Assembly (NCBI GenBank): GCA_009925905.1
Contig: RFPZ01000003.1
Location: forward strand, 1-32,792
Source: Candidatus Aquidulcis frankliniae
Lineage (GTDB): Bacteria > Chloroflexota > Limnocylindria > Limnocylindrales > Limnocylindraceae
DNA: 32,792 nucleotides
Direction of reading: 5' to 3'
The notes beneath the pieces are model-generated. The model searched no databases, was not told the DNA's origin, and saw only the letters and a program-made list of their open reading frames with translations. A program made the position numbers and the translations under genes. Of the stretch, positions 1 to 6,093 are shown piece by piece. The number at the start of each line of letters is the position of its first letter. Position 1 is the stretch's first letter.

Positions 1-191
1 TCGCTGCCGATGGGCATCTGCTCTTCGGAGTGCTGCACCCAAACCACTGGCGTACCAGCGGCCCGGGCGGCGGTAAGGAGCGTTTGGATGTTGGCGATGA
101 CTGCCTCGCGCTGAAACGCAGCGCCGACGACGCCGACTTGTACGTCGATGATCAGGAGTGCCGTGTTGTGGCGCTGGCTGAGCGTGCTCAA
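1..191 (-). CDS. Isochorismatase-like cysteine hydrolase, partial (runs off window start)
   Basis: The N-terminal 63 residues of a protein that continues beyond base 1. The translation has the first strand of the isochorismatase-like hydrolase fold, NTALLIIDVQVGVV at residues 9-22, where the Asp in IIDVQ is the usual catalytic Asp. It is followed by a helix and GTPVVWVQH at residues 46-54, the second strand. I chose the TTG at 191-189 as start because it overlaps the TGA of the upstream dinB-like gene as TTGA, implying translational coupling, and because the fold begins about ten residues later. No ATG or GTG start is available in frame nearby. Enzymes of this superfamily hydrolyse amides or vinyl ethers such as isochorismate and nicotinamide; the catalytic Lys and Cys lie outside the window, so the substrate cannot be inferred. 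Confidence 0.75.
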   Translation of the reverse strand, partial: MSTLSQRHNTALLIIDVQVGVVGAAFQREAVIANIQTLLTAARAAGTPVVWVQHSEEQMPIGS

Positions 192-688
192 CCTTGCAAG
201 CCGTCGTTATACGTCCAGACGTCGAGCGCATCGAGGTCGAGTGAGGTGTTGCCATTTGCGGCGAGTGCACCAGCGATCTGAGCGCGATGCTCGGTGGCGT
301 GGTGCACGGCTTGATTGACGAGGACCCAGCGGGGAACGGAGATCTCTTCGCCGCCGTACGAGATCCAGGTGAGGATCTCGTCGCCCGGGCGTTGTGCGCC
401 TGCAAGGAGTTTGGCATCGGCAACCTTGACGACAGCGGCAAGGACTGCGAGATCGGCGACGGTGCTTGGGAGCTCGCGCTTCTCGGCGCGCGGCTCACCG
501 TGCAGACGCTGAGCGTAGTTTTCGGCGGCCGTCACGAGGTGGTGGGCGATAGCGCCAACGCTCCATTCGGAGCCTGGCGAGGTGAAGGCAAGCGCATCGG
601 CAGGTAGCGCTGCAAGCAATGTGAACATCTGGGTATTCGCCCACGCCATGTGCATGAGTTGGCGGTTGAGCGTTTCGTTTTCTGTCAT
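188..688 (-). CDS. DinB/YfiT-family putative metal-dependent hydrolase or transferase
   Basis: A 166-residue protein of the DinB four-helix bundle family. It has the family His pattern: HH at residues 49-50, then HHATEHR at residues 129-135, spaced as in the three-His metal site of DinB/YfiT proteins. Members include thiol-dependent transferases (bacillithiol or mycothiol dependent), but many have no known substrate. A TTG in frame at 724 would add 12 residues, but the ATG at 688 is preferred because a TACGAT -10 box (703-698) ends nine bases upstream of it and because the TTG would run into the divergent tetR start. The stop overlaps the TTG of the isochorismatase-like gene, so the two form an operon. 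The family assignment is firm; the substrate is unknown. Confidence 0.85.
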   Translation of the reverse strand: MTENETLNRQLMHMAWANTQMFTLLAALPADALAFTSPGSEWSVGAIAHHLVTAAENYAQRLHGEPRAEKRELPSTVADLAVLAAVVKVADAKLLAGAQRPGDEILTWISYGGEEISVPRWVLVNQAVHHATEHRAQIAGALAANGNTSLDLDALDVWTYNDGLQG

Positions 689-697
689 AAGAAGGGA

Positions 698-703
698 ATC
701 GTA
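698..703 (-). promoter_or_regulatory. Predicted -10 box of dinB-like gene
   Basis: TACGAT on the minus strand, nine bases before the ATG at 688, predicting a 5' leader of only about two or three bases. It lies in the 35-base divergent region shared with tetR. No convincing -35 is seen. Confidence 0.45.
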
Positions 704-711
704 CCTGATGC

Positions 712-717
712 TACGCT
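712..717 (+). promoter_or_regulatory. Predicted leaderless promoter of tetR-like gene
   Basis: TACGCT followed by exactly six bases and then the ATG at 724. This places the start site at or next to the A of ATG. There is no purine-rich ribosome site upstream. Confidence 0.55.
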
Positions 718-723
718 CCCGCA

Positions 724-1380
724 ATGCCTACTGAAAAGCTTTCAACTTGCGACGCAATCTTGCAGGCGACCATCGCCGAAATAACGAGCGCTGGCGCTGA
801 AACCTTCACCCCCCTTACGGTTTGCAAGCAACTCGGAATTAAGCCGAACCTGGTGAACTACCATTTCAAATCACGTGAGGGGCTGATTCGAGAGGCGGCC
901 GTCACCTCATACGAAGAGTATGGACGAGGCTTCGTGAAAGTGTGGGAGCAGCTCGGCCATGCGCCGCGCGAACATTTTGCCGCCGCACTGAAATACCAGG
1001 TCGACTGGACCGTCTCACACAGCTCCATCATGCACCTCATCACTAACGGCAAAGCGGAAGATTTTACGAGTGAGCAACGCGATCGCATCGCCAAGTCGCT
1101 GCTACAGAACGTGTCGCTGCTCACCACAGCCGTTGGTGGTGTGGTTGACGGCGCGCCCTGGGACCACGTGGCCACTACAGCCGACGTCGCGCGACGACCA
1201 GAGCTTGGCTATGCAGCGGGTGCCGTCTCCTGGATGGTGAGTGGTCACGCGGCATGGAAGGCGGGACCACTCGTGCAGGTCACCCAAGGCATTCCGGAGA
1301 GCGGCTCAATCAATAACGTAGATCAACAATTGCTCGCGATGGCGTTTGCCATCGTTCGCTACTTTGGTGACAAGAGCTAG
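724..1380 (+). CDS. TetR/AcrR-family transcriptional regulator
   Basis: A 218-residue protein with an N-terminal TetR DNA-binding domain at about residues 8-55. The helix-turn-helix reads LTVCKQLGIKPNLVNYHF near residues 31-48, followed by KSREGLI, the usual TetR YxHFxxKxxL region. The remaining 160 residues are a variable ligand-binding and dimerisation domain; nothing in them identifies the ligand. The ATG at 724 carries the leaderless -10 geometry. The gene is divergent from the dinB-like gene across 35 bases, so it may control that pair and itself. It converges on nhaA, separated by 12 bases. Confidence 0.88.
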   Translation: MPTEKLSTCDAILQATIAEITSAGAETFTPLTVCKQLGIKPNLVNYHFKSREGLIREAAVTSYEEYGRGFVKVWEQLGHAPREHFAAALKYQVDWTVSHSSIMHLITNGKAEDFTSEQRDRIAKSLLQNVSLLTTAVGGVVDGAPWDHVATTADVARRPELGYAAGAVSWMVSGHAAWKAGPLVQVTQGIPESGSINNVDQQLLAMAFAIVRYFGDKS

Positions 1381-1404
1381 TCGGCGCACCGCTTAGCGAC
1401 TTGT
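1370..1404. terminator. Possible bidirectional hairpin between tetR-like gene and nhaA
   Basis: An interrupted inverted repeat spans both stop codons: ACAAG at 1370-1374 pairs with CTTGT at 1400-1404, and GCTA at 1376-1379 pairs with TAGC at 1394-1397, with a GG/CC inner pair. The plus-strand side continues into a moderately T-rich stretch. The internal loops make this a weak candidate. Confidence 0.3.
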
Positions 1405-2364
1405 TCGTTCTCTCCGACGCAGCGCAAGAAGCACCGCCGACACTGCGACGGCGCCGATCGAGGCGAGTAGCACCCCAAGTTTTGCAGCACTCAGCGCTGC
1501 GTCAGACGTGAACGCGAGTTCGCTAATGAGCAGCGACACGGTGAAGCCGATTCCAGCGAGTGCACCGATGAGGGCAATGTCCATCCACTGCACGCCAGGT
1601 GAGAGCTTCGCCCCCAGCACCGTGGCCAGCCGTGCGGCAAGGATGATCCCCACCGGCTTACCGACAACGAGCCCAACGAACACGCCCAGTAGGATCGGCG
1701 AACTGATCACTGATTCAAATTCGATTGAACGAAGGTCAACCGCCGCGGCGAAGAGGGCAAAGAGCGGCACAGCGATCACGGCACTGATTGGATGAAAGCG
1801 CGAGACTGCGATCCATTCAAGGCTGAGGCCGGCCGAATAGAAGAGGGCAATCACCAGGATCGCACCGAGATCGTCAACAATCGCTAGCGTCAGCAGGAAC
1901 GTGCGCACGCCGGCGGGGAGTCCGCGGCCGAGCACCGCCAGTACCGCGAGGGCGAAGGCAATATCGGTGGCCATGGGGATCCCCCAGCCGTTTGCGGCAC
2001 CAGCTGCACCGCCTTGGCTAATCGCGACATAGAGGAGCGCAGGGACAGCCATGCCGCCGAGTGCGGCGGCAACGGGGAGCACCGCCTGGCGCGGCTTAGA
2101 GAGCGTGCCAACGACAAGCTCGTGCTTCAGCTCGCCTCCGATGACAAAGAAGAAGATGGCGAGGAGGGCGTCTGCAGTCCACTCCTGAATCGTGAGGTTG
2201 AGGTGGAGCGAATCAAGGCCGATGTGGGTCGTCGCAAGCGCATGGAACGCGCTCGAGAGTGGCCCATTGGCGAGGAGCAGCCCAATGATCGCAGCAACGA
2301 TCAGCAGCGCGCCGCCTGTAGTCTCGCCCTGGAGAAATGCACGTAGTCGCTGCTGGTTGGTCAT
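1393..2364 (-). CDS. nhaA: Na+/H+ antiporter NhaA
   Basis: A 323-residue integral membrane protein that exchanges Na+ or Li+ for protons across the cytoplasmic membrane. Hallmarks are TDIAFALAVLAVLG (Asp134, equivalent to E. coli Asp133), AIVDDLGAI with the ion-binding pair Asp164-Asp165, GKPVGI carrying the conserved Lys equivalent to E. coli Lys300, and GIGFTVSLLI near the end. It is shorter than the usual 380-400 residues, mainly in the loops and the C-terminus, but all functional motifs remain. The ATG at 2364 is preceded by TACGAT and a six-base gap on the minus strand, the same leaderless arrangement seen at other unit heads here. It is probably monocistronic. Confidence 0.95.
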   Translation of the reverse strand: MTNQQRLRAFLQGETTGGALLIVAAIIGLLLANGPLSSAFHALATTHIGLDSLHLNLTIQEWTADALLAIFFFVIGGELKHELVVGTLSKPRQAVLPVAAALGGMAVPALLYVAISQGGAAGAANGWGIPMATDIAFALAVLAVLGRGLPAGVRTFLLTLAIVDDLGAILVIALFYSAGLSLEWIAVSRFHPISAVIAVPLFALFAAAVDLRSIEFESVISSPILLGVFVGLVVGKPVGIILAARLATVLGAKLSPGVQWMDIALIGALAGIGFTVSLLISELAFTSDAALSAAKLGVLLASIGAVAVSAVLLALRRRERTSR

Positions 2365-2370
2365 CGGCGT

Positions 2371-2376
2371 ATCGTA
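2371..2376 (-). promoter_or_regulatory. Predicted leaderless promoter of nhaA
   Basis: On the minus strand TACGAT, then ACGCCG, then ATG. The spacing is exactly six bases and no ribosome site is present. Confidence 0.6.
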
Positions 2377-2405
2377 TCGCGCGCGAGTCAGTTTGAGCGA
2401 CGACT

Positions 2406-2446
2406 TATACTTCCCGCACCAGAGCCGTTGAGCTCTCTATTGGAGG
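2406..2446 (+). promoter_or_regulatory. -10 box and ribosome site of DUF4389 gene
   Basis: TATACT at 2406-2411 is a good -10 box; it predicts a leader of about 33 bases. The leader carries GGAGG at 2442-2446, four bases before the ATG at 2451. This unit uses a conventional ribosome site, in contrast to the leaderless units around it. Confidence 0.5.
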
Positions 2447-2450
2447 TGCT

Positions 2451-2795
2451 ATGGCAACCAAGCGCAAGGCCGCAGCGAAGCGAGCCGCAACCGTTGAGCT
2501 CTCCCTCATCTATCCGAAGACATCCTCGCGGTTGCTGAACGGCCTCTTCTTGAAGTGGCTGCTCGTGATCCCGCACCTCATTGTGTTGAGCCTTTTCGCC
2601 GTGCTGGTCAGCTTCCTTATGTTCTTCGCCTGGGTGGGCATCTGGATCAACGGTCGCTATCCACGACGCCTCTGGGAGGTGAACGCCTCATACCTGCGTT
2701 ACACCACAAGCGTTAATGCGTATCTAGTACAGCTCACCGATGAGTACCCGGCCTACCCAGAGAATCCACTCACTACATCGCGAAAGCGTCGGTAA
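2451..2795 (+). CDS. DUF4389 domain membrane protein
   Basis: A 114-residue protein matching the DUF4389 family. It has a basic Lys/Arg/Ala-rich cytoplasmic N-terminus (residues 2-14), then LLKWLLVIPHLIVL at about residues 33-46. The hydrophobic segment LFAVLVSFLMFFAWVGIWI follows, then the family signature NGRYPRRLWE and YLRYTTSVNAYLVQLTDEYP. DUF4389 proteins are small membrane proteins of unknown function, common in Actinobacteria and Chloroflexota, often with two or more copies of the helical unit; this one has a single unit. The start is fixed by GGAGG four bases upstream. It lies four bases ahead of the PhnB-like gene, so the two are probably co-transcribed. No function is known. Confidence 0.82.
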   Translation: MATKRKAAAKRAATVELSLIYPKTSSRLLNGLFLKWLLVIPHLIVLSLFAVLVSFLMFFAWVGIWINGRYPRRLWEVNASYLRYTTSVNAYLVQLTDEYPAYPENPLTTSRKRR

Positions 2796-2799
2796 TAGC

Positions 2800-3276
2800 A
2801 TGCCGAATACCAATCCTTGTCTCTGGTTTGATGGCACCGCCGAGGAAGCGGCAAATCTGTACGTGTCCGTGTTCCCTAATAGCTCTATTGATGAGGTCGT
2901 GCGGACACCAGGCGACTATCACGCGGGAACGACGGGGAGCGTGCTTGCCGTCCGCTTCACGCTTAACGGGGCACCGTTCCTGGCTTTGAACGGGGGCCCG
3001 ATGTATCAGTTCACGCCTGCCGTGTCGTTCCAGATTGATTGCGCAGACCAGGCGGAGGTGGATCACTTTTGGGAGGCGTTGACCAAGGGCGGCGAGCCGG
3101 GTCAATGCGGATGGTTGAAGGATCGATTCGGACTCTCGTGGCAGGTAAATCCGCGAGAGATGAACCAGTACCTCGGTGGGGCTGATGGCGCGGGTGCCGC
3201 CCGTGCCCAGCAGGCCATGATGAAGATGGGGAAGCTGATCGTCGAGGATCTCCGACGGGCCTACGAAGGGGAGTAG
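2800..3276 (+). CDS. PhnB-like VOC superfamily protein
   Basis: A 158-residue protein with the fold of the PhnB/3-demethylubiquinone methyltransferase-like branch of the VOC (glyoxalase/bleomycin resistance) superfamily. It begins PCLWFDGTAEEAANLYVSVFPNS, the typical opening, then VRFTLNGAPFLALNGG and FQIDCADQAEVDHFWEAL. GGEPGQCGWLKDRFGLSWQV closes the metal-fold half. Such proteins are often annotated as methyltransferases, but that is not supported by biochemistry for this branch. The ATG at 2800 was chosen because the family fold begins directly there; an in-frame ATG at 2740 would add 20 residues lying inside the DUF4389 gene. It follows that gene by four bases. Confidence 0.85.
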   Translation: MPNTNPCLWFDGTAEEAANLYVSVFPNSSIDEVVRTPGDYHAGTTGSVLAVRFTLNGAPFLALNGGPMYQFTPAVSFQIDCADQAEVDHFWEALTKGGEPGQCGWLKDRFGLSWQVNPREMNQYLGGADGAGAARAQQAMMKMGKLIVEDLRRAYEGE

Positions 3277-3296
3277 CGCGCGGGGGCTCGCCGCAT

Positions 3297-3316
3297 TGAA
3301 AAATTTTCAGTAGTAT
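3297..3316 (+). promoter_or_regulatory. Palindrome and leaderless -10 box of VanZ-like gene
   Basis: A perfect AT-rich inverted repeat, TGAAAA-A-TTTTCA, occupies 3297-3309 and is followed one base later by TAGTAT (3311-3316). Exactly six bases separate TAGTAT from the ATG at 3323. The palindrome sits where a regulator could block or assist polymerase. It stands out in otherwise GC-rich DNA. Confidence 0.45.
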
Positions 3317-3322
3317 GTGGCG

Positions 3323-3907
3323 ATGCTTGCGCAGTGGGATTGGACCGGTCTATTCGGGGGGCTGATTAGCTTCCTCGTCGTGCTGTACGTGCAGCGCACG
3401 CAGCGCATTCGCAGCACCCGCGGCACCACCGTGAGCATGATCGCCTTTGCTGGCCTGGTCGCCTATGTGTGGGCGCCGATCGGCTTCCCCAACTCCGATT
3501 GGTCGCGTGCGCCGATGGGCACCGATGTGATTCGGCTGATCCCAGTGATCAATTTTGACCCGGCACTCCTGCAAACCCAATGGTTGCTCGTGCAGGTGAG
3601 CATGGGTGCGGCTACCTTCTTTCTCGCAACCCTTGCCCTCTACGGCGATGCGCGGCGGGCGGCCTTCGCCGTCATTGGCATCATGGCCGTGGGGCTGGAG
3701 ATCAGCCAGGCGCTCTCGAACTACTTCTCAAGCCCAGTACCGCCCTACCGCGTAGACGTGCACGATGTTCTGGCGCGGGCCGCTGGCGCGCTTGCTACCT
3801 ACGTTCTACTCAAGATCATCGGCGCGATATGGCGCCTCTTGGTTCAACCCTCGTTCGCGAAGAGCGGCCTCATCGGCTTTATTGATGGGGTCACGCGCCG
3901 TATCTAG
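3323..3907 (+). CDS. VanZ-like family membrane protein
   Basis: A 194-residue protein with about five hydrophobic segments, near residues 8-22, 36-52, 85-103, 108-124 and 141-160. The VanZ pattern is visible: VIRLIPVINF after the second segment and VDVHDVLARAAGALATYVLL near the end, like the conserved R-x-D-xxDxxxNxxGxxxG motif. The founding VanZ gives low-level teicoplanin resistance by an unknown mechanism; most members have no assigned role. A GTG at 3317 would add two residues, but ATG at 3323 is preferred because it is exactly six bases after TAGTAT. It stands alone between the PhnB-like gene and the cysteine operon. Confidence 0.7.
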   Translation: MLAQWDWTGLFGGLISFLVVLYVQRTQRIRSTRGTTVSMIAFAGLVAYVWAPIGFPNSDWSRAPMGTDVIRLIPVINFDPALLQTQWLLVQVSMGAATFFLATLALYGDARRAAFAVIGIMAVGLEISQALSNYFSSPVPPYRVDVHDVLARAAGALATYVLLKIIGAIWRLLVQPSFAKSGLIGFIDGVTRRI

Positions 3908-3932
3908 TGGTTGCAAGCTGTTGCAGTAACGA

Positions 3933-3955
3933 CCTCCGCGCGGAGGCGATACGAT
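3933..3955 (+). promoter_or_regulatory. Promoter of the cys leader-cysK-cysE operon with a perfect palindrome
   Basis: TACGAT at 3950-3955 is followed by six bases and then the ATG of the leader ORF at 3962, predicting transcription from that A. A perfect 14-base palindrome, CCTCCGC-GCGGAGG, lies at 3933-3946, ending three bases before the -10 box. Upstream, GTTGCA occurs twice ten bases apart (3910-3915 and 3920-3925). These are candidate operator or activator sites. Confidence 0.5.
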
Positions 3956-3961
3956 AGCGAC

Positions 3962-4054
3962 ATGACCGCAGCTGCACTCATTGCCCAAGCCGCTGGCGAG
4001 CCGAGCATCTGTCGATGCCCGTCGCTCTCCTTCGGGCCGTCCTGCGCGCGCTGA
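3962..4054 (+). CDS. Cys-containing leader peptide (putative cysteine attenuator), leaderless
   Basis: A 30-codon ORF ending in TGA at 4052-4054, upstream of cysK. Its first 16 residues are Ala-rich and unremarkable. The second half contains SICRC, with Cys codons TGT at 4010 and TGC at 4016, and a third TGC at 4043, three codons before the stop. No ribosome site is near enough (GGAGG at 3942-3946 is 15 bases away), but a TACGAT box ends six bases before the ATG, so initiation is probably leaderless. Cys is rare in bacterial proteins, so three in 14 residues directly before a cysteine biosynthesis operon is suggestive. By analogy with leaderless polycysteine short ORFs in mycobacteria, slow decoding when Cys-tRNA is scarce would raise cysK expression. 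This is inference; conservation is untested. Confidence 0.6.
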   Translation: MTAAALIAQAAGEPSICRCPSLSFGPSCAR

Positions 4055-4062
4055 GGCGATCG

Positions 4063-4110
4063 CAACCGGGGACCAAACGGCAGAGGGGGCGGCGGTTGTA
4101 GTCCACCGCC
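4063..4110 (+). promoter_or_regulatory. Alternative RNA stems between cys leader ORF and cysK
   Basis: Two six-base stems exclude one another: CAACCG (4063-4068) with CGGTTG (4093-4098), and GGCGGT (4091-4096) with ACCGCC (4105-4110). A third pairing joins the leader ORF's GCCGT (4036-4040) to ACGGC (4077-4081). This layout fits an attenuator responding to ribosome position. No U-run follows the second stem, so it could act on cysK translation or by Rho rather than as an intrinsic terminator. GC-rich DNA makes such stems easily by chance. Confidence 0.35.
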
Positions 4111-4135
4111 CACCATGTAGCTGGAGGTACCCAAC

Positions 4136-5125
4136 ATGACCGTTCACAACCCAGGAATCTTTTCTGACAACGCCATCACGATCGGTCGCACCCCGTTGGT
4201 GCGCCTGAATCGTGTTACCGACGGCGCCGCCGCAACGGTGCTCGCCAAGATCGAAGGGCGCAACCCTGCCTACTCTGTGAAGTGCCGCCTCGGCACCGCC
4301 ATGGTGCTCGACGCAGAGAAGCGCGGCGTGTTGAAGCCTGGGATGGAGATCGTGGAGCCGACGAGTGGCAACACCGGCATCGCACTTGCGATGGTCGGGG
4401 CCGCACGAGGCTACAAGGTGACCCTCACCATGCCCGACACCGTGAGTATTGAGCGACGCAAGTTGATCGTTGCCTACGGCGCAACGCTGGTGCTCACCGA
4501 AGGTGCGAAGGGCATGCCCGGCGCGATCGCGAAGGCCGAAGAGATTGCCGCCTCGGACCCTGCACGCTACGTGCTGTTGCAGCAGTTCAAGAATCCAGCC
4601 GGCCCAGCGATTCACGAGTCAACCACCGGGCCAGAAATTTGGGACGACACCGACGGCAAGATCGACATCTTTGTTGCAGGGAGTGGCACTGGCGGCACCA
4701 TCACCGGCGTCGCGCGCTATTTGAAGAAGGGTCGTGGCAAGGCGGTGCAGATTGTTGCCGTTGAGCCAGCTACGAGCCCGGTGATTGCGCAACGCATGGC
4801 GGGCCAGCCGAATCAGCCAGCACCACACAAGATTCAAGGGATCGGGCCTGGCTTCGTGCCAGACATCCTCGACATCTCGCTGATTGACCAAGTTGAGTCG
4901 GTGACGAACGAAGAGGCGATCGCCATGGCGCGTCGAATCGCTCGTGAAGAGGGGATCCTCGTGGGTATCTCGTGCGGCGCTGCGGCACACGTTGCGCTGA
5001 AGTTGGCGCATCTGCCAGAGAACGCTGGGAAGACGATTGTGGTGGTGCTGCCAGATTCGGGCGAGCGCTACCTGAGCACCGCGCTCTACGAGGGTCTCTT
5101 CGATGCGAACGGCATCGCCCTGTGA
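4136..5125 (+). CDS. cysK: Cysteine synthase A (O-acetylserine sulfhydrylase)
   Basis: A 329-residue PLP enzyme making L-cysteine from O-acetyl-L-serine and sulfide in the cytoplasm. NPAYSVKCRLG at residues 43-53 carries the PLP Schiff-base Lys49 in the CysK context, TSGNTGIAL is the substrate-binding loop, GSGTGGTITG is the phosphate-binding glycine loop, and ISCGAA and VLPDSGERYLST are conserved C-terminal segments. Length is normal for the family. The start is set by GGAGG at 4123-4127, eight bases upstream, so unlike most genes here it has a ribosome site, as expected for a gene downstream of a leader ORF. Its TGA overlaps the GTG of cysE as GTGA. Together they form the two-step serine-to-cysteine pathway. 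Confidence 0.97.
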   Translation: MTVHNPGIFSDNAITIGRTPLVRLNRVTDGAAATVLAKIEGRNPAYSVKCRLGTAMVLDAEKRGVLKPGMEIVEPTSGNTGIALAMVGAARGYKVTLTMPDTVSIERRKLIVAYGATLVLTEGAKGMPGAIAKAEEIAASDPARYVLLQQFKNPAGPAIHESTTGPEIWDDTDGKIDIFVAGSGTGGTITGVARYLKKGRGKAVQIVAVEPATSPVIAQRMAGQPNQPAPHKIQGIGPGFVPDILDISLIDQVESVTNEEAIAMARRIAREEGILVGISCGAAAHVALKLAHLPENAGKTIVVVLPDSGERYLSTALYEGLFDANGIAL

Positions 5126-6012
5126 GCCTTGACGCAACCGAACTGAGTCGCACACTGACCGCCGCTGACGCTGCCCTGGCGGGTGGTGCGGTGGCGGCTG
5201 GCGACCGTCCAACGCGCGGTGAGATCACCCGCGTGCTGGCTGAGCTTCGTTCGGCGCTCTTTCCGCGTGAACTCGGCGTTGCCGCAGATGGTGAGGCGGC
5301 GGTTGCCGCACACCTTGCCTCGGCGCTCGCTGGACTGCGCGAGCAGATCCGACGTTGCATCGTGCTGTTTGCTGCCGAGCGACCAGGTGAGGGACTCGCT
5401 CCAGATCAGGTCGATCGCGTGACGAACGCGTTTGCTGCGGAGCTCCCCACTATTCGCACGCTGATTGAGGGGGATATCGCGGCGGCCTTTGCGGGAGATC
5501 CAGCGGCACGTAGCCGATCAGAGATCCTGCACGGGTACCCAGGCGTACGCGCAATGATCGATCACCGCATGGCCCACCTGCTCTATACGTTGGGGGTTCC
5601 ACTCCTGCCGCGCATCGCGTCGGAAGCCGCTCACTCGGCGACGGGGATCGACATTCACCCGGGTGCAACGATCGGCGAGCGCTTCTTCATCGACCACGGC
5701 ACCGGCGTGGTGATTGGCGAGACGGCGATCATCGGCAGTGGCGTGCGCCTCTACCAAGGCGTGACGCTTGGTTCCAAGAGCTTCCCGAAGGGTGACGATG
5801 GCAACCTCGTCAAGGGGCAGCCGCGCCACCCAATCATTGAAGATGATGTGGTGATCTATTCGGGCGCTACGGTGCTTGGCCGAATCACGGTTGGGCGTGG
5901 TTCAACGATCGGCGGCAATGTATGGCTGACCAAGAGCGTTCCTGCCGGGAGCCAACTGTCGCAGGCGCGCGTGCGCACCGACGAGCTTGCAGCCGAGGGT
6001 TCGGGGATCTAG
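5122..6012 (+). CDS. cysE: Serine O-acetyltransferase (EpsC/CysE type)
   Basis: A 296-residue enzyme that acetylates L-serine with acetyl-CoA, supplying the CysK substrate. The N-terminal half is helical; FAGDPAARSRSEILHGYPGVRAMIDHRMAHLLY at about 123-155 is the conserved SAT region. The rest is a left-handed beta-helix of hexapeptide repeats. GIDIHPGA holds the conserved Asp177 and IDHGTGVVIGE the catalytic His192. The length and layout fit the EpsC-type SATs of about 300 residues. The GTG start overlaps the cysK stop (GTGA), and the frame further upstream is inside cysK, so this start is secure. SAT and OASS normally associate as the cysteine synthase complex. Both are probably under the leader-peptide control proposed upstream. 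Confidence 0.95.
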   Translation: MSLDATELSRTLTAADAALAGGAVAAGDRPTRGEITRVLAELRSALFPRELGVAADGEAAVAAHLASALAGLREQIRRCIVLFAAERPGEGLAPDQVDRVTNAFAAELPTIRTLIEGDIAAAFAGDPAARSRSEILHGYPGVRAMIDHRMAHLLYTLGVPLLPRIASEAAHSATGIDIHPGATIGERFFIDHGTGVVIGETAIIGSGVRLYQGVTLGSKSFPKGDDGNLVKGQPRHPIIEDDVVIYSGATVLGRITVGRGSTIGGNVWLTKSVPAGSQLSQARVRTDELAAEGSGI

Positions 6013-6017
6013 CGCCC

Positions 6018-6036
6018 GGCGGGATAGAATCCCGCC
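6018..6036 (+). promoter_or_regulatory. Palindromic leaderless promoter ahead of ABC exporter short ORF
   Basis: A perfect inverted repeat, GGCGGGAT-AGA-ATCCCGCC, covers 6018-6036 and ends directly at the ATG at 6037. Its centre contains TAGAAT (6025-6030), a good -10 box placed six bases before that ATG. The repeat therefore overlaps the -10 and start site like a repressor site. In a read-through cysKE transcript it would form an eight-base hairpin after the cysE stop, so a terminator role is also possible, though no U-run follows. Confidence 0.5.
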
Positions 6037-6093
6037 ATGCCCACACGCCTTGCATTAGTAAACGCACTCGCCCGCGTCGCCGTGCGCTCATGA
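6037..6093 (+). CDS. Short leaderless ORF overlapping the ABC exporter start
   Basis: An 18-residue ORF reading MPTRLALVNALARVAVRS. Its ATG is exactly six bases after a TAGAAT -10 box, and its TGA overlaps the ABC exporter ATG as ATGA (6090-6093). Translation of the exporter is therefore probably coupled to that of this ORF. No amino acid is strikingly enriched, so a sensing role is not evident; it may simply bring ribosomes to a gene with no ribosome site of its own. It could also be a chance ORF, but promoter geometry and overlap together argue against that. Confidence 0.5.
   Translation: MPTRLALVNALARVAVRS

Noticed and set aside
2393..2411. TTGAGC and TATACT as a -35/-10 pair for the DUF4389 gene
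   Set aside because: The spacer would be only seven bases; TATACT is kept as -10 but the -35 is not.
3921..3926. TTGCAG as -35 of the cys operon
   Set aside because: The gap to TACGAT is 23 bases, too long for a normal -35; it is noted only as part of the GTTGCA repeat.
3806..4615. Minus-strand open frame of 269 codons across the cysK leader region
   Set aside because: It overlaps VanZ, the leader and cysK on the other strand and shows no protein-like pattern; the cys leader evidence on the plus strand is stronger.
4972..5121. Possible N-terminal extension of cysE into cysK
   Set aside because: The added residues are the cysK coding region read in another frame; the GTG at 5122 with GTGA overlap is the natural start.
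5922..6089. Possible N-terminal extension of the ABC exporter into cysE
   Set aside because: The extension reads cysE in another frame, crosses the promoter and lacks exporter similarity.
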